From JBAZYV01 sp041658345 (GTDB lineage Bacteria > Patescibacteriota > Gracilibacteria > UBA1369 > 2-02-FULL-48-14), in the NCBI GenBank assembly GCA_041658345.1, contig JBBAAK010000002.1:62001-126000 (forward strand): a stretch of 64,000 nt of DNA, given 5' to 3'. Each line of letters begins with the position of its first letter. Within the stretch, counting starts at the first letter, position 1. The notes beneath the pieces are model-generated. The model ran no database searches and was not told where the DNA came from. It saw only the letters and a list, made by a program, of their open reading frames with translations. A program made the translations under genes and the position numbers. Positions 33,579 to 41,844 of this stretch are shown here, piece by piece.

Positions 33579-35342
33579 ATGATGAAAGAACTTAACACAG
33601 ATATCGCCAAGAAGAGGATCTGGAACAGCTTAAAAGACAAGCTTCCGGATCGAGGTTTTTCTGTGTATCAAAATGAATTATCTTCCTTACGATTAGGTGT
33701 TTCGCAGGTTAAGGTCTCTCGCCTCAAAAAAGTTCAAAGTAAGGAAAGTTTGCTGGATATTTTGCCGGATCGCGTTCCTGCTTTTACACCTGTGCGGTCG
33801 TTTTTCCCTAAAAAAGTTTTTGCATTTGCATCTTTGTGTTCTCTTTTCTCAATTTTGCTTGTTCCTGTGCTTAGGTTTGCACCAAGTGTTTCCGCAATGC
33901 GTGAAAATACGCTTCAGGTTGTTGAAGGTGAAGTTTATGTAAATGAATCTCTTGTTTCCGGCACAGTGGCTTTGCAAGTTGGGGATAAAATCGCAACAGG
34001 TGACGATTCAATGGCTCATATAATGTTTATTGATGACAGCAGGCTTACAATGGGACCCGGCACATCTATAAATATAGTTAATGCGGATTTAGATCCGGAA
34101 AATAGAGCGCTTACCAGGGTTTCTATATATCAAGAAAGCGGTCGTAGTTTTGCACAAGTTGTAAATTTGGTTTCACCGGAATCTTTTTTTGAGATAGATT
34201 TTTCCGGTGGCTACGTGTCCACCTCACAAAAATCAAGTTTTGACGTTCAGGTTAGCGATAGGCTTGATCTTGTGGCGGTTGCACGCAATTTTGTGAATAT
34301 GGTTGTTAATTCTGGAGAAAAAACTTACTCCGGCTCGTTGGGGCAGGGAGCTTTGGTAACAATTTCCGATGGAATAAATTTTTCAGAAATTTCCGAGGCC
34401 ATGCAAGAGGACGTTTGGTGGTCTTTTAATCTCGCTTACAGCAAATCTTACGCAAGGCAATTGGATGAAAGTTATAAACAAGAAAACATTGAAAGAGCAC
34501 TTATTTTGCCCGGCAATCCGCTTTATTTTTTAAAGACTTTCCGTGAGACGGTACAAGTTTCTTTTGCCTTTACGGATTCCGCGAAGACTGAACTTTTTGT
34601 GGAACAGGCGGAAAGCCGTTTAAATGAAGCCCAAACTTTGATTGCTCAAGGCAATACCGAGCTTGCAAAACAGACTTTGGATGTTTACAAAGATACAGTT
34701 GATAAGGCACTTGCTAGCTCTGGGGAGACTGCGAATGCCGATTTAATTGCGCTTGTTGATGAGACCCAAAAAGAAGTTGCCGTTTCTCCAAGTTTTGAAG
34801 AAAGTGATGTGCTTTTGAATGCAGGGATTGGCTCCGCATCACAAAAGTTGCAACAAGTTCCGGAGCTTATAGATGCCGGTATGTTGGACGAAGCAATTCT
34901 GTCTTTGGAATCGTATCAAAACGAATCAATGTCTATGTTGGCCGCGTTGCAAGATGTGCCAATGGAAGATCGTGATGCGATGCTTTCCAAGCTACTCGAA
35001 GAGAAGCTCGCTGATTTGCAAATGTTACGAGTGGTTGCTTCTTTGCCTGAAATTCAAGGTAAAGTTGATATTGAAAACGCGATGCTGGAACAACTTAGCG
35101 TGATGGTTTTGAGTTTACGTGAACGTGAACTGCAAGATTTATCCGGATTCTTTGCAACAAACGATGCCACCGGGGATTCTTATGATTTATATTCCAAGTT
35201 AAAAGATGAGGCTCAAATGACGCAAGATTTATCTGATCAATTTGATTTAGTGGAAGAACAGATAATCACTCCTACGGAAAATGTTGTGGTAGACGTTGAA
35301 ACTGTTATCGATCCACGTTTTTCAGATACCCATTCCAATTAG
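33579..35342 (+). CDS. FecR-domain / DUF5667 membrane protein, probable sigma partner
   Basis: The 587-residue protein has a ~85-residue cytoplasmic N-terminus that could bind the sigma factor, a membrane helix (FAFASLCSLFSILLVPVLRF), and a FecR-like beta domain (~113-265, GEVYVNESLVSGTVALQVGD, HIMFIDDSRLTMGPGTS). DUF5667 begins near 305 (LPGNPLYFLKTFRETVQVSF). The remainder is helical, Glu/Asp-rich. FecR-type proteins relay envelope signals to ECF sigmas; here the sigma gene sits 31 bp upstream. The 3' end overlaps convergent mraY by 21 bp. Confidence 0.85.
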   Translation: MMKELNTDIAKKRIWNSLKDKLPDRGFSVYQNELSSLRLGVSQVKVSRLKKVQSKESLLDILPDRVPAFTPVRSFFPKKVFAFASLCSLFSILLVPVLRFAPSVSAMRENTLQVVEGEVYVNESLVSGTVALQVGDKIATGDDSMAHIMFIDDSRLTMGPGTSINIVNADLDPENRALTRVSIYQESGRSFAQVVNLVSPESFFEIDFSGGYVSTSQKSSFDVQVSDRLDLVAVARNFVNMVVNSGEKTYSGSLGQGALVTISDGINFSEISEAMQEDVWWSFNLAYSKSYARQLDESYKQENIERALILPGNPLYFLKTFRETVQVSFAFTDSAKTELFVEQAESRLNEAQTLIAQGNTELAKQTLDVYKDTVDKALASSGETANADLIALVDETQKEVAVSPSFEESDVLLNAGIGSASQKLQQVPELIDAGMLDEAILSLESYQNESMSMLAALQDVPMEDRDAMLSKLLEEKLADLQMLRVVASLPEIQGKVDIENAMLEQLSVMVLSLRERELQDLSGFFATNDATGDSYDLYSKLKDEAQMTQDLSDQFDLVEEQIITPTENVVVDVETVIDPRFSDTHSN

Positions 35343-36380
35343 CCCAAGGATTAATCCAAAGGTCGCAACAAGTCCTCCTATTATCCAAAACCGCATAACA
35401 ACTTGAGTTTCGGGCCAGCCGATGTGTTCGAAGTGATGATGTATTGGCGCTATGTGAAAAATCTTTTTTCCAAATAGTTTTTTTGAACTTAGTTGTGCAA
35501 CAACACTGAGTGTTTCTATTACAAAAATAAAAGCAATGAACGGCAAGATTGCTACGGTGTTAGTCAACATTGCAATTACGCCTAAAGTTGCCCCCAGGCT
35601 AAGTGCGCCCGTGTCTCCCATGTAAAATTTTGCGGGGGCTATGTTGAACCACAAGAATGCAAGTGAGGTACCGCTTATTAGCGCGCAAAATGCAGATAGG
35701 ATAAGAAGGCCGTGTGCGTAGGCGAGGGCGCTGTATGCGCCAAAAGCTATGATTATCAGGCCTCCGCTCAGTCCATCCAAACCATCCGTGATGTTTACCG
35801 CGTTTGCACTAGCGGTGATTATAAAAATGAAAAGAGGGATGTACCAAAATCCGATTGTGAAATCTCCTATGCCCGGCAGATGGATTTGGTTGTAGCCCAA
35901 TTTGAAATAGAACCAAAGTGCGCCAAGTAGTGCAAAAAGCGTAAGTGTAAAAAATTTTGGTTTTATGTTTATTCCTTTGCTTTTGCCCCAGCCTTTTATA
36001 TTAAAAACGTCGTCCAGGGCGCCAAGTAAAGCAACCGCTACGAGAGTCAATATGGGTAGATAGGTTTCTTTGCGGTTTAGAAGTGAATGTTCAAAAAAGC
36101 CCGTGTAGGAAAGTATGCGTGACATGCCGATTGTTAACAAAACGCTTCCCCAAATTAATACTCCACCCATGGTTGGGGTTCCGGATTTTTTTTGATGCAG
36201 TGCATTGAAAAGAGTCGCCGGTTTTCCATCACTTGCGGTTTCACGAATATTTTTACCAATTTTAAAATGGTGCAGTAATTTTATGAATGGTTTCGCCAAG
36301 GTTATGGCTATGCCAAATCCAATAAATGCTGATCCCAATATAAATATTAAATGGCGAACCGTGTCTGTTATTGGAAACAT
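35322..36380 (-). CDS. mraY: Phospho-MurNAc-pentapeptide transferase
   Basis: MraY transfers phospho-MurNAc-pentapeptide to undecaprenyl phosphate, making lipid I. The 352-residue multi-pass protein has the family blocks SGTPTMGG, GALDDVFNIKGWGKSKG with the two catalytic Asp, NITDGLDGLSGG, and the APIHHHFEHIGW loop near the C-terminus. It is the last gene of the LCP-dacA-mraY operon, 3 bp after dacA, rather than in an mra cluster with murF/murD. Confidence 0.97.
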   Translation of the reverse strand: MFPITDTVRHLIFILGSAFIGFGIAITLAKPFIKLLHHFKIGKNIRETASDGKPATLFNALHQKKSGTPTMGGVLIWGSVLLTIGMSRILSYTGFFEHSLLNRKETYLPILTLVAVALLGALDDVFNIKGWGKSKGINIKPKFFTLTLFALLGALWFYFKLGYNQIHLPGIGDFTIGFWYIPLFIFIITASANAVNITDGLDGLSGGLIIIAFGAYSALAYAHGLLILSAFCALISGTSLAFLWFNIAPAKFYMGDTGALSLGATLGVIAMLTNTVAILPFIAFIFVIETLSVVAQLSSKKLFGKKIFHIAPIHHHFEHIGWPETQVVMRFWIIGGLVATFGLILGLIGMGI

Positions 36381-36383
36381 TTT

Positions 36384-37256
36384 TTACCAGGTGAAATTAT
36401 TGTAGATCCAATCCGTTAGGATTTTGGTGTCCATAAAACGATTTTGACTGCCGAGTACAATTGTTAAAATTTCGTGGTTGTCCGGGGTGTCTGCTATTAC
36501 TGCGAGACATTCACCGGCGTTTGGCGTTTTACCGGTTTTTAAACCTTTTATTCCGCTTTCGCCAAGTAAAATATTTGTGTTTATAAGTTTGTGTGTTTGT
36601 CCGCTTAAACTTGTGATTTCAAAACTGCTGTTTTTTACTATTTCTCTTATGGTGTTGTCTTTTAATAGATGAGTTGCGAGCACTGTAAGGTCATGTGCGG
36701 TGGAGTAAGCATTCTCATCATCCAGTCCGCTTGTGTTTGCATAGTGGGTGTTATTCAGGCCAAGAGCGTTGGCTCTTATGTTCATTTTGTTAATAAATTC
36801 CGATTCGCTACCGGCATTAAATTCGGCCAGGGCAACAGACGCATCGTTTCCGGACTCTATCAAAAGCCCATAAAGTAAATCTTTTATTGTAATTTGTTCG
36901 CCTGCTTGGAGCCCCATTCTTGAACCTCCGGTCCCGGATGCATTCGTACTAACATTCACAACACTGTTTGGATCATTTTCTTCTAAAATAATGTAGGCCG
37001 TCATAAGTTTTGTTAGGCTTGCGATAGGTCTTTTAATGTTGCTGTCTTTTTCGAATAAAATAGATTGGGATTTCAAGTCTATTGCTAAAATACTTCCTGC
37101 GCTCATTTGTGCCGGTTGTCCGGCATTTTCTTCCTCAATCGGTAGAGGAGAGACGCCAAGCAAAATAGAGTCATCAAACTGTGGAGATGCATCGTTCGCA
37201 TAAGCCAAGTGTAGGGTACTTGCGAACAAAAGTGATAGTAAGCTTTGGAAAAACAT
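36384..37256 (-). CDS. dacA: D-alanyl-D-alanine carboxypeptidase (peptidase S11)
   Basis: This penicillin-binding enzyme trims the terminal D-Ala from peptidoglycan stems. The 290 residues begin with a signal peptide (FFQSLLSLLFASTLHLAYA). The active-site motifs are SLTK (Ser80, Lys83), SGN (135-137) and KTG near 245 (KGLKTGKTPNAGEC). The usual C-terminal beta domain and membrane anchor are missing, so it would be a minimal, possibly secreted enzyme. It lies between LCP and mraY genes in the wall operon. Confidence 0.93.
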   Translation of the reverse strand: MFFQSLLSLLFASTLHLAYANDASPQFDDSILLGVSPLPIEEENAGQPAQMSAGSILAIDLKSQSILFEKDSNIKRPIASLTKLMTAYIILEENDPNSVVNVSTNASGTGGSRMGLQAGEQITIKDLLYGLLIESGNDASVALAEFNAGSESEFINKMNIRANALGLNNTHYANTSGLDDENAYSTAHDLTVLATHLLKDNTIREIVKNSSFEITSLSGQTHKLINTNILLGESGIKGLKTGKTPNAGECLAVIADTPDNHEILTIVLGSQNRFMDTKILTDWIYNNFTW

Positions 37257-37270
37257 AGGTTCAGTTTACC

Positions 37271-38716
37271 CTAGTATAGGCCTTCGTAAAAGTGCTCTTC
37301 GTTCTCTTTGTAATAGTCAGCAAAATCTTGGCCGAGAATTATTATTATATCTGCCGTAGTAGGTCTGTTTAAAATGGAATATTCTGTTGGGATTTGTGAA
37401 ATAATTTCACCGAAAGTCAGTGAAGGTAAGATTTCCAGAGTTTCATTTGGCAGTGAGTTTTTCTCGTCAACTTTGAAAATTATCGTATCCGGAGTTTCTC
37501 TATTTAGTGCGTTCCCAAAATCAACCACATTAAATCCATTGCGAACCAAATACATTTTTGTAAGACCGGCCAGGCTTGCTTCTTTTGTGCCATTTAAGAC
37601 TTCAATTTTAATTTGGGCTTTATAAATTTCCGGATGATAGAAAAATAATTGTGCAAAAGTTTGCACTTCAGAAAAATCTCCGGCGTATGGTTTTAAATAA
37701 AATGGATCGCCTTCTTCACGCGGAGGGGTGTATAAAAATCCGGCCATTTCGTAAGCCAAATCATTGAGCACGGCTGAATTTATTCCTTCCAAATCAATAT
37801 CTTTTGCTTCTCCCGCAAGTGCCAAAATTTCCGAGAGCGAAAGATTCGTTTGAAAATTGTTTGCGATTGCAAAATATAAATCTTTTATTTTGCTTGGGCT
37901 ACTAAGCATGCCAAGCGATAAAGCTTTTTCTTTTATTGCACTTAGAACTTGTTGTTGACGACTTGCGCGGTCGAAATCAGAAGTTGTGTGGCGACTGCGT
38001 GCGTATTTTAATGCCGTTTCTCCATCTAATATTTGAGCCCCTGCGCTTAAGTAAAATGGCTCATAAAAAGTTGCCGAGCCGTCGTCTGCGGGATAACTTA
38101 AATCTGCGATAGAGTCTTTTACGTCAACAGTTATCCCGTCCATTGCGTCCACGATTTCCGTGAATCCTTTAAAATCTATTTTTGCATAATAATGTATGTC
38201 TACTTTTAAGATTTTTTCGATTTCTTTTTCCAGTTCGGCTTCAGCTTCAATCGGGTCGTCATTTTGGTCTAGAACGTATTCGTAAATTCCATTTATGCGC
38301 GTGCCCCATCCAACTTTTTCGTTTTCCACATAAATATCACGCGGGATTGAAAGCATGGAAACCGTATCGTCCGCACTATCTATTGAAGCCACAATCATTG
38401 TGTCCGTTAAGTTCGCTCCATCGTGACCCTCACCGCCAACCCCGATCAAAAGGATATTCGTGTGCCCGTATGCATCTGTTTCGAGTCCATTTCCAACGGC
38501 AGAAATAATAATTCTTTTTACGGAAAGTGGTTCGCCCGTTCTTATTGCCCCAACTACTCCGCGTAAGGTTAAAACTCCGAGTATTAAAGCAACAATACTT
38601 AAGAAAATATGGCTTTTAACCCACGTTTGGGCTTTATTGGTTTTTGCCTCTACGACGGCTTCTAAACCTGAAATGGCATGTTTTTGAAATGCATTCATCT
38701 TGGATATTTTACGCAT
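37271..38716 (-). CDS. LytR-CpsA-Psr (LCP) family protein with LytR_C domain
   Basis: LCP proteins transfer undecaprenyl-linked glycopolymers to peptidoglycan. The 481-residue protein has one membrane helix near residues 33-52, then the LCP domain: NILLIGVGGEGHDG, SMLSIPRDIYV, and ALKYARSRHTTSDFDRASRQ with the conserved Arg residues. The C-terminal LytR_C domain follows (IKIEVLNGTKEASLAGLT). It is the first gene of the LCP-dacA-mraY operon, which links it to wall assembly. Confidence 0.94.
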   Translation of the reverse strand: MRKISKMNAFQKHAISGLEAVVEAKTNKAQTWVKSHIFLSIVALILGVLTLRGVVGAIRTGEPLSVKRIIISAVGNGLETDAYGHTNILLIGVGGEGHDGANLTDTMIVASIDSADDTVSMLSIPRDIYVENEKVGWGTRINGIYEYVLDQNDDPIEAEAELEKEIEKILKVDIHYYAKIDFKGFTEIVDAMDGITVDVKDSIADLSYPADDGSATFYEPFYLSAGAQILDGETALKYARSRHTTSDFDRASRQQQVLSAIKEKALSLGMLSSPSKIKDLYFAIANNFQTNLSLSEILALAGEAKDIDLEGINSAVLNDLAYEMAGFLYTPPREEGDPFYLKPYAGDFSEVQTFAQLFFYHPEIYKAQIKIEVLNGTKEASLAGLTKMYLVRNGFNVVDFGNALNRETPDTIIFKVDEKNSLPNETLEILPSLTFGEIISQIPTEYSILNRPTTADIIIILGQDFADYYKENEEHFYEGLY

Positions 38717-38743
38717 TTTGACCAGGAATGGAAGGGAGATTTT

Positions 38744-38793
38744 GTAAGGAATATTTAAGAAAAAATTAAGGTTTTTTTAAGGGATTTTTAAGG
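38744..38793 (+). promoter_or_regulatory. Five hexamer boxes at exact 11-bp spacing upstream of comEC
   Basis: GTAAGG (38744), TTAAGA (38755), TTAAGG (38766), TTAAGG (38777) and TTAAGG (38788) are all 11 bp apart. TATTTT (38805-38810) follows 17 bp after the last start, and the comEC ATG is at 38818. Direct hexamers with 5-bp gaps are typical of OmpR-family response regulators such as CiaR. The array probably activates comEC; the regulator is not in this window. Confidence 0.7.
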
Positions 38794-38817
38794 TCGGTTT
38801 GGTTTATTTTATTTTGT

Positions 38818-40269
38818 ATGATTTTTTATGTGCTTTTTGCAGTGAGTTTCTTAATCGGCGTACTTATGCGCGGTATTTTTGAATTCACGGTTTGGCCGAT
38901 TTTTGTGCTTGGTTTTTTTGTTTTTTTAAAAAATCGCATGGCTGGAATTTTGGTTTTAGCATTTTTAGTTGGTGTTTTTCGAGTCTCATATTATATGGAT
39001 GAAGCGGATAGGTTTTGGCCGGTTCAAGATTTTGTTACTTTAAGCGGAGTTGTTTCTGCTGAAGTTGATAAAAGGGAGGATTCACAAAAAATTGTGCTTA
39101 AAACCGAGTATGGGCAAGTGCTCGTTTCTGTTTCTATTTATAAAGATGTACATTTTGGGGATACGGTACGGGTCGCCGGGGTTTTGGAAGTGCCATCCAA
39201 TGATATTGAGGGCTTTAATTATTTTGCATATTTAGCTATGCGTAATGTTTGGCGAACCATGCGCGCAAATTCTTTTGAGGTGGTTTCCAAAGCAGGATTT
39301 TCCGTGCGCGGGAATTTATATGCGGTTAAAGAAAAAGTTGAATCGCGTTTGAATGAGCTTTATTTTGAGCCGGAGGCTAGTTTTGCGGCGGGGCTTTTGG
39401 TCGGCAGTAGGAAGGGTATGCCGGAAGAACTTTCCGAAGCATTTAGGGTTGTTGGGCTTATGCATATTGTTGCGATTTCCGGGTCCAATATAAGTTTAGT
39501 TATTTATATGGTTTCTTTTTTGCTTGTTTTTTTGCCCTTCAAAAGGCGAATGATAGTGAGTTCGATTTTTGTTTTTATTTTTGTGTGTTTTGTTGGCGCA
39601 TCGGCCGCGGTGGTGCGTGCAGGCTTTATGGGCATAATAGGGCTTTTTGGTCTTTATATCGGAAAGCGGAGTCAGGCGATTTTTGCTTTGCTTTGGGGTG
39701 CGGTTTTTATGGTCATGTTGAATCCGTTAGTTTTGCTTTATGACACAGGGTTCCAGCTGTCTTTTTCCGCCACCCTTGGGCTTCTTTGTTTTGTTCCCAT
39801 CTTAGATAAAATGATTCCAAAATTTGAGCAAAAATCAGAAAAATTTTCTTTTATTCGCGAGGCACTTTTAATGACTCTTTCTGCGCAGATTGCAGTTTTC
39901 CCAATCAGCACTTTTGCTTTTGGTACGTTTTCTTTTATTGCGCCAATCGCCAATGTTTTTGTGGCTCCGTTTATTTCGTTTGCAATGCTTTTTCCGGCGC
40001 TGTCCGTTGTCTTTGGTAAATCGATTGCGATTGTTGGTACTTTTTATTTAAAAATTATTGAATGTTTTGCCTTATTTTTTGCAAAAGTTCCATTTGCAAG
40101 CTCCGATCTTGTCATCGGGAGGGCTGGGTTTGCACTTATGGAAATCGGGCTTATTTTCTTTGTTCTTTTATTTTATAAATCCAAATTGGTCCGAGCCTTT
40201 TTTCGCGTAAGCGAGGTAAACTCCTCCAAGGTTTTAAGCCTTCTATCTGGAAAGCGTGAGATACAATAA
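38818..40269 (+). CDS. comEC: ComEC/Rec2-type DNA uptake channel protein
   Basis: ComEC passes one strand of incoming DNA through the cytoplasmic membrane during transformation. The 483 residues start with two membrane helices and an OB-like region (residues ~65-125), then the Competence domain: GLLVGSRKGMPEELSEAFRV, GLMHIVAISGSNISLVIYMV and many helices. The C-terminal metallo-beta-lactamase domain of longer ComEC proteins is absent. The leader carries a striking array of phased boxes. The 3' end overlaps by 119 bp, antisense, the methyltransferase gene at 40151. Confidence 0.93.
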   Translation: MIFYVLFAVSFLIGVLMRGIFEFTVWPIFVLGFFVFLKNRMAGILVLAFLVGVFRVSYYMDEADRFWPVQDFVTLSGVVSAEVDKREDSQKIVLKTEYGQVLVSVSIYKDVHFGDTVRVAGVLEVPSNDIEGFNYFAYLAMRNVWRTMRANSFEVVSKAGFSVRGNLYAVKEKVESRLNELYFEPEASFAAGLLVGSRKGMPEELSEAFRVVGLMHIVAISGSNISLVIYMVSFLLVFLPFKRRMIVSSIFVFIFVCFVGASAAVVRAGFMGIIGLFGLYIGKRSQAIFALLWGAVFMVMLNPLVLLYDTGFQLSFSATLGLLCFVPILDKMIPKFEQKSEKFSFIREALLMTLSAQIAVFPISTFAFGTFSFIAPIANVFVAPFISFAMLFPALSVVFGKSIAIVGTFYLKIIECFALFFAKVPFASSDLVIGRAGFALMEIGLIFFVLLFYKSKLVRAFFRVSEVNSSKVLSLLSGKREIQ

Positions 40270-40693
40270 TTGCACCAGGTTTTAATTGTGGGATTAATGT
40301 TGTTCGCATGTTCTTCATAGAATATGGCAAGAGGTAGCAAACAATAATGTCTGCATCTTTAAAATTTTGTTTCCAAAAGTTTCCATATCTTAATTTGGCT
40401 TCGCTTCTCCAGAAGATGCTTAAAAATTTACTCCATATATATACAAGCGGGGAAAATTCATATCCGATTGCTATTGCGCCATATTCTTTCGAGGCCTTGT
40501 GAACCAGTCTTCCATCTCCACTCCCAAGATCGTAAAGACGCATCCCTTTTTTAATATTTGCACTTTTTAACATTCTGTTAACTTGTTCCATTTGTGTTGG
40601 AACAAAAGGAGCCCCGGCTATCATTGCATAAACCGTTGGCACAAAAATTATAATTAGAATTATTAATTCGAGAGTTGAAAAATACTTAAGCAT
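40151..40693 (-). CDS. Membrane-anchored SAM methyltransferase, FAM173-like
   Basis: The 180-residue protein has an N-terminal membrane helix (LIILIIIFVPTVYAMIAG), a PFVPT sequence, and a class I methyltransferase core with motif I MRLYDLGSGDGRLVHKAS and GYEFSPLVYIW. This layout, with the helix-PFVPT-QVNRML introduction, recalls the FAM173/ATPSCKMT family that methylates a lysine of the ATP synthase c-ring in eukaryotes. Bacterial members are uncharacterised as far as I know. The substrate here is unknown. It is convergent with comEC with a 119-bp overlap. Confidence 0.8.
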   Translation of the reverse strand: MLKYFSTLELIILIIIFVPTVYAMIAGAPFVPTQMEQVNRMLKSANIKKGMRLYDLGSGDGRLVHKASKEYGAIAIGYEFSPLVYIWSKFLSIFWRSEAKLRYGNFWKQNFKDADIIVCYLLPYSMKNMRTTLIPQLKPGAIIVSHAFQIEGLKPWRSLPRLREKRLGPIWIYKIKEQRK

Positions 40694-40720
40694 GGATGTA
40701 GGATACGCCCAAAGCGATTT

Positions 40721-40846
40721 ATGGACTACATTCTTTTTTTTATTTTCTTTGTATTAGTCCTAATCGGCTATCCTTATATCCTTAACGCCCTTCACGCATG
40801 TTTTTCTTTAAAGGCAAAGCGCTCTCAACGCGCCAAACGGCAGTAA
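40721..40846 (+). CDS. Possible 41-aa membrane peptide
   Basis: A 42-codon frame encodes MDYILFFIFFVLVLIGYPYI followed by a basic Cys-containing tail ending KRSQRAKRQ. The single hydrophobic helix with a positive C-terminus is plausible for a small membrane protein. It overlaps the start of the 147-aa gene at 40798 in another frame. There is no SD. It could be chance in a T-rich region. Confidence 0.3.
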   Translation: MDYILFFIFFVLVLIGYPYILNALHACFSLKAKRSQRAKRQ

Positions 40847-41241
40847 TAGGTTTTGTACTTGCGGTACTTTCTATGCTTGTAACCGCTGTAACAGTTTTTG
40901 TTTTCCCACTTTTGGGAGCTTGGCTTAACCAAAACGGTGTTTTATCTTTGGATTTATTCTACTTACTGTTTTGCGTTGTTTTCTTTTGCTCCTTGCAGGG
41001 GCTTATTTTGTTTGGATTCCCACTTTACTATGCGCAAGATCAAAAGAGCCATATGACCGGCTTTAGGATTTTGGTTTGTGCGGTACTTTGGATGATCCTT
41101 ATGATGGGACTTTTGGCTATTTCCATGGTTACTTTGCAAAAACAATCACTTTCTACTGCAGAGTACGATATGTCTGATTTTAATGTTTCCGGTGATTACG
41201 TTGAGGTGCAGGATGATGCTACGACTTTGCCTACTGAATAA
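40798..41241 (+). CDS. Three-helix membrane protein, 147 aa
   Basis: Three hydrophobic helices are clear: VIGFVLAVLSMLVTAVTVFV, LFYLLFCVVFFCSLQGLILF and ILVCAVLWMILMMGLLAISM. The last 30 residues are acidic and polar. No family is recognised. A strong terminator follows, so its transcript ends before the convergent 41313 gene. Confidence 0.75.
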   Translation: MFFFKGKALSTRQTAVIGFVLAVLSMLVTAVTVFVFPLLGAWLNQNGVLSLDLFYLLFCVVFFCSLQGLILFGFPLYYAQDQKSHMTGFRILVCAVLWMILMMGLLAISMVTLQKQSLSTAEYDMSDFNVSGDYVEVQDDATTLPTE

Positions 41242-41263
41242 ATTGAATTATAAGTTTTAAGTA

Positions 41264-41293
41264 TAAAAAAACCCCCGCATGCGGGGGTTTTTT
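41264..41293. terminator. Bidirectional intrinsic terminator
   Basis: AAAAAAACCCCCGC and GCGGGGGTTTTTT form a perfect GC stem flanked by A and T runs. It serves the 40798 gene from the left and the 41313 gene from the right. Confidence 0.93.
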
Positions 41294-41312
41294 ATTTTAT
41301 TGCTTAGAGCAA

Positions 41313-41510
41313 TTATGCTTTCTTAAGCATTGGAAGTCCTGTTCTCTTATTTTCTGTTACTTTGTATCCCGTTGGAAGAGATTCCATAACGTCTGCCTTT
41401 TCCGTGCGAGCAAAGTAATAAATTTGTTGTTTGCGGCCTCCGCGAAGGGTAACCATCTTTCCATGTAGGAAGTATGCTTGACCTTTGCTGTTGGTTACAG
41501 AGTATGCCAT
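41313..41510 (-). CDS. Small conserved protein, 65 aa
   Basis: The protein starts MAYSVTNSKGQAYFLHGKMV and ends KRTGLPMLKKA; short proteins with the pattern YxLH-K-VTLRGGRKQ-IYYFAR are, as I recall, common in Patescibacteria and cyanobacteria, with no known role. I prefer the ATG at 41508-41510 because the upstream ATG at 41540 lies before the expected transcription start. The many basic and aromatic residues suggest a nucleic-acid or ribosome contact, which is only a guess. Confidence 0.8.
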   Translation of the reverse strand: MAYSVTNSKGQAYFLHGKMVTLRGGRKQQIYYFARTEKADVMESLPTGYKVTENKRTGLPMLKKA

Positions 41511-41541
41511 ATAGCTTTTGTTAAGGGGTAAAGCTGGCATC

Positions 41542-41570
41542 AGTATAGTAACCTGCTATCAGGTTGGAAA
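41542..41570 (-). promoter_or_regulatory. Promoter with an operator-like palindrome
   Basis: On the minus strand TTTCCA, 17 bp, TATACT. The spacer holds AACCTG-ATAG-CAGGTT (41550-41565), a 6-bp inverted repeat that could bind a repressor between the -35 and -10 boxes. Confidence 0.6.
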
Positions 41571-41662
41571 GCGGAAGGACTTGCTTTGGCACCAGATTAT
41601 GGTCTTTTTAAGATTGGAGCCCTAATTTTTTATGACTTCTTTTTTAGGTTTTTTCGCTTCTA

Positions 41663-41690
41663 TTGACTTCAAAAACGAAGTAAATATACT
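41663..41690 (+). promoter_or_regulatory. Promoter of tRNA-Glu
   Basis: TTGACT, 16 bp, TATACT. Transcription would start near 41697, about 19 nt before the mature 5' end. Confidence 0.8.
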
Positions 41691-41715
41691 AAGCGTACTT
41701 TGCCGAATAGGGTAC

Positions 41716-41790
41716 GGTCTCATCGTCTAACGGTTAGGACAGCAGGTTTTCATCCTGTAAATCGGAGTTCGACTCTCCGTGAGATCACCA
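41716..41790 (+). tRNA. tRNA-Glu (UUC)
   Basis: A 75-nt cloverleaf with encoded CCA. The acceptor is GGTCTCA paired with TGAGATC, discriminator A. The anticodon arm is GCAGG-TTTTCAT-CCTGT with anticodon TTC, and the T arm is CGGAG-TTCGACT-CTCCG. A T-rich stretch follows the CCA and may act as terminator. The downstream lipoprotein gene begins 55 bp later. Confidence 0.96.
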
Positions 41791-41844
41791 TTTTTGGTGT
41801 TTTTTGTTTTTGTGTTATACTTGGCAAAGTCTAACCCGCCAACC

